In this document: positions 36,151 to 45,448 of the stretch, one piece after another
How positions within the stretch are numbered: position 1 is the first letter of the stretch
Layout of the letters: every line of letters starts with the position of its first letter
Assembly: GCA_034231615.1 (NCBI GenBank)
Contig: CM067298.1
Span: 34,912,127 to 34,976,126, forward strand
Direction of reading: 5' to 3'
Source: Meghimatium bilineatum
Lineage: Eukaryota; Mollusca; Gastropoda; Stylommatophora; Philomycidae
Length of the DNA: 64,000 bases
Program-made: the position numbers and the translations under genes
Notes under the pieces: generated by a model
Database searches by the model: none
What the model was told of the DNA's origin: nothing
The model's input: only the letters and a program-made list of their open reading frames with translations

Positions 36151-37750
36151 AGACCAGATGCTGCATAATAATTGTATCATAATAAATAGTGCACATTCTG
36201 TATAGGTTATTGCTTTTCAACTATTGCTTACATTTTTAGGAACCACTGATATATTTTAGTAACACTGAAAGCATTACAAGAAATGCCATGTCTTTAACTG
36301 TGCTCAAACTATGACCAAGTTGTGTCAGTCGAGAGGATTTCGCATTTTAGTCTTTATGTCTAGAGTAGTATAGTTCTTATAAACCAAAGTATTATAGTTC
36401 TGATAATCTAAAGTAATGCAGTTCTGATAAACCATTCGCTTAACCATAACAAAAGTATGATCAATAAAATAGTCGCAATGCTTGATGACAAACTGTGGTA
36501 CAATTATTACAGTTATCACAGTGTGTAACCTGAACCTTGATCAAAAACAGAAGCAAAGAATAGTAAAACTGTAACCTTATATGAATGTGTCATAAGAGAT
36601 GGCTAAGAAGGATTTAGTGTAGTAGTGGCATTGGCACAACAGTATAAAATATAAAACAAAAATGAGAAAATGACAATGTTCGTCCAGAATAAAGAAACTA
36701 GGCCTGAAATGCAGTGTTGCCATAACAAGCGCTACTGTGGACTTAGAAGAATATTTGTCAATCAACAGAAGACTGAAACTGTCAGTTGTCATGTGATGGT
36801 TGATACACTGAAGTGAATCTGAGAAGCACCAATGGATATGTTCGAAGTACAATAATGATGATCTGAAGACTAACTAGCCAACTTATTACAAACTAGCAGC
36901 ACAACATAATTACGGTTAAATAACAAAAAAGCGATCTAAGTAGGTGTACTAAAGCAAAAGAAGAAATTTATCTTTTCAAACTTGCATTCAGAAAATGAAA
37001 GGATTTTTGGCAGTGAATATTCGAGAGGAATAGAATGCTAATCATAATCTTTATGACGAACATACATATTCTAATATAAACTTACAGGACATTTTCATTC
37101 AATTATGAATAAAGCAGAAATTAGATATAGCTATTATAGTTGAAACTAAGCTAGCTTAGTTACCACACAGTATCTTATGTTTTAAGAAATTAGCTGCTGT
37201 GTTTAATGAAGTTTAAAATCTATGTTTAAATATGTGCTGTTGTTTCCAGCACAACACATTAAGAGTGGTAGTACTCACATGTTGGAAGTCAGGACAGTTC
37301 AATCTTGGAGTTTTGGATTGAGAAACGGTTAGCAGGAAAATTATAGTAATAATAATAATAATAATTATAATAATAACAATGGTGAATTTGGCATGTAAAG
37401 TCACTGGAAGTATTATTATTTTTTGTTACAAAGAACTAAACTCAATCACAACTGTGAATTCTCAAGATCAATATTGTATTAATGAATAAGTACTCTAGCC
37501 TATTGAAAAATTAAACATCTGAAGCTTATGATCACATCTACTTTAGATTGATGTATGAAACTGATGATTGGAACCATGAAATCTTAATAAGGACATTTGA
37601 AGGGCTTCTATCAGAATAGTTATTACAACTACTTATGTGTTGAAGTGGAAGAATGTCAATATATAGTCTTGGTTTTATGCTATAGCTCATGGTAAGTTAA
37701 TAATAGTGTGTTTGATCAGTAACAGTGCAGTAAACATGGAAGTGATGCTG
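36151..37750. other. Probable PAR-3 3' UTR and downstream DNA
   Basis: The PAR-3 stop is at 37751-37753, so the 3' UTR runs to lower coordinates. A - strand ATTAAA at 37202-37207 is one candidate polyadenylation hexamer, weakly supported. (AAT)n lies at about 37347-37380. Confidence 0.35.
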
Positions 37751-38234
37751 TCATACTTTTGTGGAGCTAGAATCTGTGTATACGTTTCCTCTATGATGAT
37801 TATACTGATTTGGTGTAGGATGGTAGTTCTGAGTAGGACCAGTATAAAATTGCTGAGGTCGTGGCTCATATATGCGGTAGTTAAGAACACCGCTACTGTC
37901 ACTGCTGCTGTACTGGTCTTGAAAGTGTGTGCTGGTAACTTCATGAGTTGGTTGTGAAAAATGATGCTGACGATGTTGCCTAACTGGATCTGAATTATTA
38001 CTGTTATGCAGCTGCTGATGGTATGATATGTTTGTATCAACAACTCCACGACCAGTTCGCGATTGAGGTCGACTACTAGGATGTGACTGGTTTCCCGAGT
38101 TAAACTGCTGATGTTGTTGATAGGGAGGGTGGTGGTTGCCAGGATAAAAAGCAGTGCTATTGTTGGTATTTAGCAAAGTGAATGAGCTGCCATATTTGTC
38201 TGGTAGCTTTTGATCTGCCTGCCTGCTTGATGGT
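37751..38234 (-). CDS. pard3: PAR-3 terminal coding exon
   Basis: The acceptor TTTCAG precedes base 38234. The exon completes an Arg codon begun in the 71-nt exon, then encodes 160 residues and stops with TGA at 37751-37753. It is low-complexity and rich in Gln, His, Asn and Ser (HHPPYQQHQQF, HRQHHFSQP), with scattered Tyr, and is probably disordered. It ends ...TDSSSTKV, which fits a class I PDZ ligand (Thr at -2, Val at 0). Vertebrate PARD3 tails are also low-complexity but end differently, so assignment of this exon rests mainly on splice phase and continuity with the previous exons. Confidence 0.85.
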
Positions 38235-38414
38235 CTGAAAGAAGTACAGCTTTCAATCAAATATTTGCAATGATCATACACATATTCAAACAAAAGTTAT
38301 CATTCATGTAGGGTAAATTCAATTTAAAATATGAGATACAGCTACTAAGGCCAAATATGAGGCATTATCAAATGAAAAAGTCTAAAAAGGTTTATTACAA
38401 GATTATCAGCAATT

Positions 38415-38575
38415 GCGATATTTTTGTTTGTGTTCATTCTCAAACTCCAACTGAGTCACTCTTGTAGCAGGATGTTCCTACTAGATTTCCAGCAGGATGT
38501 AGTCCGGAGAACGTAAAATGTGTTGTCACTGCATGATATGTGCCAATTGCCTGACACACCCGTTGTAGGCATTTG
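38415..38575 (-). repeat. SINE tail domain, decayed
   Basis: It contains TTCATTCTCAAACTCCAACTG, CTAGATTTCCAGCAGGATG and CCTGACACACCC in the order of the - strand SINE at 50058-50343. It sits in the last PAR-3 intron. Confidence 0.6.
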
Positions 38576-38602
38576 CAATTGTGATATAATAAATAAATAC
38601 AG

Positions 38603-38780
38603 CAGAAGTGGTCAACCTTTTTTGGGTCAGCAGACTGGATTGAGATTTTTTCTTGTGGTATGGGGTGACAATTTTTTTTTCTTTTGTTGCTCCAAGTAGT
38701 GTTTTTTTAAACTAGCAAATCCGGGCTTTGAATTCACTCAATATTCGTGATTTGAAATAAAAATTACTACTGTGTTTCAC
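38603..38780. mobile_element. hAT-like terminal fragment
   Basis: AGTGGTCAACCTTTTTTGGG followed by TCAGCAGACTGGAT is the familiar hAT (Charlie-like) terminus. No matching right end or 8-bp duplication was found, so it is a partial copy. Confidence 0.5.
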
Positions 38781-38956
38781 CCATTCATATTGAAAATCTA
38801 GCTAGTTATTTGAATTCACATCTGAAGTTTTAGAAGACTAGAAATATGTAAATTTGGTCCATTATCTTGTTAAAAAATTGAGTAAATTGATGACTTCAGT
38901 AAAACTGTGCACCAATTGGTAAGCAAATATAGAAAAAATATATATAAATTGTTAAA

Positions 38957-39166
38957 CAGTTTAACGTGGAACAATACACAGAATCAATATTTCAACTAAA
39001 AAAAGTCTTTAACAAGATAGTTGCATTTCTGACTCATCAGCTCCACATGGTTGACATGTAGATTTTGCTTGATTTGGTGGCTCCTATTCTATGTTTGTTT
39101 GTTCTATCTTAGTAAAGACCTTTTTAGTTGAAACGTTATTTCTGTGTACTGTTTCACGTAAAACTG
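38957..39166. mobile_element. Fold-back MITE with about 60-bp inverted arms
   Basis: The left arm CAGTTTAACGTGGAACA... through TCTTTAACAAGAT is the complement of the right arm ATCTTAGTAAAGACC... through CACGTAAAACTG, with about 10 differences. Between them are roughly 90 bp of non-repeated sequence. Both arms carry the GAAAC-type hairpin motif also found in the 7.4-kb, 41.7-kb and 45.0-kb repeats. No coding potential. Confidence 0.7.
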
Positions 39167-39687
39167 CAAGGTTCATTACAGAATGTGTGTCCTTGTATAA
39201 TCCAACTTTTTAATATTAGACTTGATAGCATACAATTTCCAGTACATGGAGATAAAAAACACGGAGTGTCAGCTACTGATCATTTGATCTGTGCCCAATG
39301 CACTGAGAGCATCTACCTCCAAAGGTTTTTCAGAAAAATGGCCTCTCAGTGCATTGCATGCAGATTGACGGATGCTGCGTTGTATGTGCCTTTAGTGAAA
39401 GTCCATTGCATTAAATAATGTATGGTTTCTGTTTATATTGTTAAAAGAAAGCACATTAGTAACTTTAGTAAACTGTAATGTACATTAGTAAACCGTAATG
39501 TACCAACTGCTATTTAACAATTTAATATTTGTTTCTATATTTGCGTACCAATGTTTTTTTGCTGCAAAACCTCTTAAAAAGTGTTAGTTGGAAGTCTTCT
39601 TGTATAATTTATAAGCACCATATTCAGACATAATCCTTCATGTGTACATTCATTGGTTAAGTTATGATGATATTATTTCAGGGGTTC

Positions 39688-39845
39688 GTCCGCCGAAGAC
39701 GGATGTGTTGGGCCATTGGCACAAATAAAACGGCAACACAACGCATTTCCATTCTCTGGACTACATTCAACTGGAAATCTTGTAGGATCATTGTCCTGTT
39801 ACTAGAGAAATCCAGTGGGAGTTTGAGAATGAACGCTGAAGAAGA
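39688..39845 (+). mobile_element. 5'-truncated SINE with perfect 13-bp duplication
   Basis: The same 13 bases, atttcaggggttc, occur at 39675-39687 and 39846-39858. The 158-bp insert begins in GCCGAAGACGGATGTGTTGG, carries the shared tail domain, and ends GCTGAAGAAGA. It lacks the tRNA-like head, so it is 5'-truncated. Confidence 0.85.
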
Positions 39846-39859
39846 ATTTCAGGGGTTCA

Positions 39860-40378
39860 GAAAAAGCTAAAAAAGAGAAAAGGATAAAAGCATACATATT
39901 CTTTCAATGGTTATGCCTCAAAATTTCCTGAAATATTTGAGAATTATCTCAAGATTAGCATTGCTTTCATAGTACCTACTTCAGTATCTGAATGAGCTTA
40001 ATAAACTTCATGGATAACAAAACACAATTTGTGATATGAAAGAAATTATATTTTCAAAAATTAAAAGATTTCTTTCAACAGCAAGTGATAACGAACTGCA
40101 CCATTTCCAAGAACTTGCATGTCTTGACCAAGTACATTCTGATTGTCCTAGAAGTGTCCAGTTTGTAATTCAAGGTCTTTTGAATGAATTTAATAGGCGT
40201 TTTCAAATTTGGGAAGAACATGAACAGCTGTTTCTATGGTGTATAACCTCTTTCAATGCAGTGTGGACTTTATAAGAAAAATCAATATTATTAAAGAGAA
40301 TATGTCTACTAGTGCAGAATTGAAATTGATAGATCTCTTGTCCTCTTTAGCGCTGAAATATGTGTTTGAAAAGGAGAA
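39860..40378. other. PAR-3 intron DNA, unassigned
   Basis: A 79-codon + frame at 40036-40275 has no domain and lies antisense in the intron; no support for a gene. Confidence 0.35.
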
Positions 40379-40381
40379 ATG

Positions 40382-40640
40382 AACCCTTTCACGACTATGC
40401 GATTTTCCTATTGTCAATCTCCCATCACTAAGACAAGGAGCAAAACTTCTTCACATTACTGATATGATGTTAAAAATGCATTTTCTTTCAAACTATTCAT
40501 GATATAACACTCAGACTTGGCAGATCAACAGAAAAATGAATCTATGTCAAAGATAATTTAATACATATATATTTAAAAAAATTAACTGTCATATTCAACA
40601 TGTATGATTTTAGAAGTTACTTTACCTTGGGACTATCCAT
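40382..40640. repeat. Dispersed repeat E, copy 2
   Basis: It aligns with 29291-29585 in the same orientation, starting ACCCTTTCACGACTATG. The right end is less clear. Confidence 0.55.
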
Positions 40641-40891
40641 AAACTACGTCAGCAAATTTAGACTCCCTCTCCCCATGTCAACAACTGTCAAGAATTCAGA
40701 ATCCTTTTTATAAACAAGACTTTGCGAGCAGGAACTCTTTATTACAAAACAAACACTTAACCACTACGACAGGAAGATCCCCAAGTTGTGAACCGGCACT
40801 TCAAATTTTATTTTCTCTTTCAAGTTTCTTGACTAATAATTTTTGTAAAAAGATCTATTCAACCCTCATACAATGTACAGTAGAATCATAC

Positions 40892-40962
40892 CTGTCAAAA
40901 AATCTGGGCAAATTTGGATCTCTCATATTGGTTCCATATTCAGGAGAAAAAGAGTCCCATTG
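40892..40962 (-). CDS. pard3: PAR-3 internal exon, 71 nt
   Basis: On the - strand the acceptor TTGCAG is followed by 23 codons (QWDSFSPEYGTNMRDPNLPR and FFD), two bases of a split Arg codon, then the donor GTATGA. It starts in phase 0, as the preceding exon requires, and ends with the two bases the terminal exon requires. Without it, those two exons would be out of frame. The opening WDSFSPEYG resembles the vertebrate PARD3 stretch SWEQNYSPGEG at the corresponding place. It is small and easily missed by gene finders. Confidence 0.85.
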
Positions 40963-41689
40963 CTGCAATAGTATAGAGAAAAATGACTTTGAGCTGCAAA
41001 CTAGAGTTAATAGATAACACATACTTTTATTGTGACTCACAGATGATGAGTTATCAAAACATGTATGATATAAATCACTGAACTTCACTTACAAAAACAT
41101 AAAAGCCTGTATGATATAACAACCTAGTACAAAAAATTAGGATCATAGTGACAAGCCTACGATAAATCTGAACAAACATTTTCATCATATATTTTTACTC
41201 TAGTCCACATATGCCAACCCAATAGGTAGCTATACTTTTTATAGGGTCTCACAGGGTTTTTTTGTGGTCATTTTGGTTGAAACAAGTAAACCACCATAAA
41301 TATGAATTTCAAATAAATTTTCATTTTTTTAATCTTCTTATAGTTTTATTAATATAATAATTTTTAAATATTGAATAACATCCATAAAATATAAGCAACT
41401 GTGTAATTTGTATTCCTAGTAGATACACTGAAGATACCTGTAGTCATGTATATCATTATGAGGACCAAATAATTCTTTTTTTATATAACTTGACTTTGTT
41501 ATAAAATATATTCTAATGAAAAATGTATATTTAAATTTTTGTGTGTGTGTCTTTTATTATATTTTTAAAAAAAAACAACCCTTTTTAAAAATTTATTAAC
41601 ATATTTTAACAAAGGCCACTTTGCTTTTAAAAATGAGGTCGTGATTCAAAGAAGTTTGGTAATTTTTGCTTAATATCAGAAGGTCTGCT

Positions 41690-41932
41690 CAAAGGACCTT
41701 CCGGTATCTCATTTCCATATTTCTGTTGGATACATTTGTTGTGATAATTTCCATTAATTGTCTTTTGATGTTTTGTTTATCTTGATATTAACCTTTTGGT
41801 TGAAAAGTTGAATATGTTTTGTGAATTGTAATTTGTATGTTTTTTTGTGTGCACATCATTACCCACTAGTTTTAGTTATAGCCCGTCATGTCTGAGTGAA
41901 GCAATTATATAAACTGTGTTTTACGTAAGTAC
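41690..41932 (+). repeat. Hairpin-GAAACGTT repeat, copy b
   Basis: It runs from GGACCTTCCGGTATCTCATT through TTTTGATGTTTTGTTTATC, the hairpin AACC-TTTT-GGTT followed by GAAAAGTTGAA, ATTACCCACTAGTTTTAG, to CTGTGTTTTACGTAAGT. It is the reverse of 7358-7612. Confidence 0.65.
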
Positions 41933-42744
41933 AATTGTTATGTTTCACGCAGTTACCTTGTATTAATTATTGTATTGGTAATTTGGCAGAAATGTGGTTA
42001 ATAAATTTGTCAAGCATAATGGTGATATTTTCAATGTCTATCATTCTAGTTAGACTGGTATTCTACAGGCTTCAGCAGCTCTGTTATTTAAAATCTTCTC
42101 ACTTCTTGTCTGTAACAATTAATTGTTAGATCCTATCCTGCTGGATTTATTGAACCTACTTAGTCAATCTTATAAAAATATCCATCTATTCATCTAGTGA
42201 TTGTCTCAGATTTTAAAATCTTTATTCCTAACTTATAATCAACCTTTAGCACACAGTGTTTACAATTTGGGTGGTGAATTTAACTGGAATTGTGTTATAT
42301 CTTGATTTTGGATGGTGAAATCCACCGCCCGGTTCACTAAACCCGAAACCGAATGAAAAAAATAGAGATCAGTAACTTTTTGACAGAAAGTTTTGGCAAC
42401 ATTGAGAAGAGAATTTATCTAACTTCCTGTTTCTATTGTCAAAATGGCGAAAGATGATAATGTTTGATTATGAAATGGAACTTTAATCTTTAAGCATCGG
42501 CTTTGCGGCGAAGTGACATGACAGTGAATTGAGTTTATTATACTTTTTTATCATCGTATATTCAGTGAAATCATTATTTATTCCGAATTCAATGTGGAAA
42601 TCTTGAGAGTACTTCATGTGGTACTTTAATTTGTTTAATTAAAATATACCACGAGGTTCCACAAGGTTCTCACAATGTAAAATATATAATATTCAACAGC
42701 TTTCGATCTATCAAAAATATGGTAGGCCTAGCTCTAGATAGGTC

Positions 42745-42960
42745 TAAATCTGTCTTTATCACTTTCTCACACATCTTGTATCACAAACACACACACATTA
42801 ATTAAATATTACACCAATATATGCAGAATTTAATTCTTTATTTATATGTGCAAATATTATTTAAATATCTGTAACAACAAAAAAGTTATCGCAATTTCAA
42901 AACAGCCACCGACTATTTCATAACATTTCCAAAAACTAATTCTGCGGCAGTAGAGAAATT
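42745..42960. repeat. Repeat G, one unit
   Basis: TTTAATTCTTTATTTATATG followed by TGCAAATATTATTTAAATATC and AACAAAAAAGTTATCGC match both units at 53500-53830. It lies about 110 bp into the intron downstream of the exon at 43071-43270. Confidence 0.6.
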
Positions 42961-43070
42961 GCATAATTGTAAACACAGCATACCTAAGATTAAATTTATA
43001 AATTTGTATAAATGTGTGTGTACATCCGTATATAATATATTCTTAAATTACTTCATTCCAATGTAAATAC

Positions 43071-43270
43071 CATATTTTCCCGTTCCTGCAATTGCATCTC
43101 ATACTGTTCCTCCCTGTCATCCAGTGGATAAACACCTTGGCGCTGCCGGTGACGGTGTTGATACAAGGAGCGCAACTGCTGAATGTATTCGGCTCTGGAC
43201 ATTACAGCTTTTGTAATATTCACCTTTCCATCAAGATCTGACCCATCACTGGAGCAAGACTGGTTCTTTC
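43071..43270 (-). CDS. pard3: PAR-3 internal exon, 200 nt
   Basis: The acceptor CTATAG precedes base 43270 and the donor GTATTTAC follows 43071. Two bases complete a Gly codon with the exon at 53934, then 66 codons follow. The first part is acidic and Ser-rich (NQSCSSDGSDLDGK). The rest is a charged, probably helical segment (SRAEYIQQLRSLYQHRHRQR, then PLDDREEQYEMQLQEREN). PAR-3 proteins carry charged coiled-coil-like stretches in their C-terminal half, and vertebrate PARD3 has the comparable IQRLRQEFQQ and RQRQEERE stretches. The exact correspondence is inference; frame continuity on both sides is seen. Confidence 0.85.
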
Positions 43271-43869
43271 CTATAGTAGATTGAAACGATAAAATAATTT
43301 TGTTTCATGCCTTCATACAAAAATGAAATTACAGTAAAAATCTGATGATCTGAATCCCAATTAACCAAATTCCCAATTATTCGAATCAAATGTTGGTGAA
43401 ATAATTTTAGAGTGAGAGCGTTAGCAGAGAGAGGTCCTGGGGTAGTACGCACCTGGCATTTTTATGTAGTTTATTTGAAATATATAGTTGCTTACATATT
43501 ACGGTACCTTTATCAATAAAATTCTGTTCATTTAAATGTATGATTGTATGTATGTACTCTGTTTTGCTTCATTCCTGAGCTATATACCATTATCCTAACT
43601 TTAAATTATCCGAATCAGCCCAATTCTCAATTAATTTGAATAATCAGATTTCTACTGTAATCTTCTTTTTCCTCATCCTAAAAAGGACACTTGTTATGCT
43701 GTATCAAACTTTACAGCAAGTCTGAAATATGAGCTTCTTTCAGACTGAAATATGTTTTCAACACATTTCTAGATAAAGTTATCTTAAGCACTGTCCCAAC
43801 TCACTTAAGTCAGTCTGCAGTGGTGAAACCTGTTACCAGGGATGCCATATAGAAGTAGAATTGGGTCTT

Positions 43870-44840
43870 GGTCAGTTCTAGTTGCTGACCCGTACTATGG
43901 TTTAAGCCACCACCCCACTACAAAAAACAGCTAGCTTTGCCAGCACACCTGCCTACTATCATTCTGATAATTATAAATACAGAAAACTGAGCCTCTTCTT
44001 ATGTGTGGTGTGATTTTCAAAGATCATTATTCTGCCATCATGAAAGCCTCTTAGTTCTGTGTAAACTGTCTTGTTTCACAAGTGTCATATTCAAGAGATC
44101 CTCAATTATTCTGCAACGATAGCATCATCTATTATGTTAAATTCAAAGCCTAGTCAATGAATGGATCAGGTCTATTTTTCCCTTGGCAAATATCTGATAG
44201 CATCTGATATGACATTCAAAGCACATTACCAAACTGACCTGTAAAAAACCATTATATTGGATGGATGGAAGAAAGTCACAATCTGGAATGGTTGGATGGG
44301 AGGGGGAGCGCTGAAAAAGCACACTGCTATTAAAAAAAACACCATCCATACTAGTATGGGGTTGTTCCGTGCACATCTCACTTTCTACAAAAAGTAGAAA
44401 ACAATGCTGTGAGAAGGGGCTGTTTTTATCTGTTGTTTCTGTGGGCCTTACCTCCTTTCTGCAACCACTAGGTGTCTCCCTTAATAAACCATTTAAGGAC
44501 AGATGTTGAGCAAAATGGAATGAATGGATGGTGTCATATGATTTAGCTGTGACAAAGGGTTAAAAAAAAAAGCTGCCATCATCACAATTGCTAAGAAGGT
44601 AAAATAATCAAGTTTGGATGTCCTGTTAGAAATGATCATTCGATCTTTCAAAAAGTGCTCCATCAGTAATGCAAATGTGCAACTGAGGGCGATGCTATCT
44701 TTGAGGATGATGCTGACAAGGATTTTGTATTGGTAGACAGTGCTTATGATATTTATGATATTCACCCTGATGTTCCCAAGACAAAGGATGAAATTTTTGA
44801 ACTGTTTCAGAAGAATTCTGACTGTGAAGGATTTGAATGA
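43870..44840 (+). mobile_element. pogo/Tigger transposon, 3' fragment
   Basis: A decayed piece of the DDE transposase includes IGWMEESHNLEWLDG, then NKPFKDRC-like LINHLRTDVEQNGMNGW in shifted frame, IIRSFKKCSISNA, and a highly acidic end EGDAIFEDDADKDFVL closing with NSDCEGFE and a stop at 44838-44840. It parallels 56140-56730 of the longer copy. The HTH half is missing. Confidence 0.7.
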
Positions 44841-44984
44841 CGTTTTGTACCTTAAGTCTTTTCCTGGTACAAGTATATGACAGTATTCTAAGTTATGGTT
44901 TTTATGTTTCTACTGCAAATAAAAAAAAAATTTTATTGTGCGCGTATATGCTTAAAACCCCTGTATCTAGTACCTGTGGTGGTG

Positions 44985-45114
44985 TTTTTTACTGTTTGTT
45001 TTATATATTCTTGAGAAAAGACTAACTGTTAGAAACGTTGAAAATTTCTTGAGTATTGTCATTTATATGATTTTGTGTTTACACCTCATAACTCCTCAGT
45101 CTTAGTGATAGTCC
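44985..45114 (+). repeat. Hairpin-GAAACGTT repeat, copy c, left part
   Basis: It contains TTCTTGAGAAAAGA, CTAAC-T-GTTAG, GAAACGTTGAAAATTTC and later ATGATTTTGTGTTTACACC. It continues after the LINE at 49847-49905 (CCGTCTATTGTG, GAAACCTGTGTTCTATGTAG), matching the end of copies a and b. The LINE therefore inserted into this repeat. Confidence 0.6.
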
Positions 45115-45448
45115 CCTGGGGGGGGGCTACCGACCCCTACCAGGCGCGTCCACAGGTGGCGGATAGTAGAGGGCACTCCATATATGTCCATATATGGAGT
45201 GCTTGCTGCAATTAAGCAGCCGCGGACCAAACCGGTGTTGCTGCCTACCAGGACGGGGCGGGATATCAGTCGGTGCTGATATCCCCACTGAAATACCCCA
45301 TGTGTCCAGTGACGGGCAGCTTCAAGCGAGTATGAGCCGCTATAAGCTCAAGCTGCTGGCATGGAGTTATTAACTCCAAGTCAGGAGCGTGCTAGGGGAG
45401 GGGGGATATTTTTTTTTTAAACTGCTGCCTTGCAATTACCATCGGGAG
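45115..45448 (+). promoter_or_regulatory. Structured 5' UTR of the LINE (copy 2)
   Basis: Perfect hairpins are a 14-bp stem with 2-nt loop at 45173-45202 (GCACTCCATATATG arm), a 10-bp stem with 6-nt loop at 45260-45285 (GGGATATCAG arm), and a 7-bp stem at 45363-45377 (GGAGTTA arm). At the very 5' end CCTGG can pair with CCAGG (45150-45154) around an inner GGGG/CCCC stem. All are kept in copy 1. The role is unknown; see findings. Confidence 0.65.

Noticed and set aside
45115-45180. Complete HDV-like ribozyme at the LINE 5' end
   Set aside because: A short CCTGG/CCAGG helix and an inner stem exist, but P2 and P4 could not be placed convincingly, so only a structured UTR is claimed.
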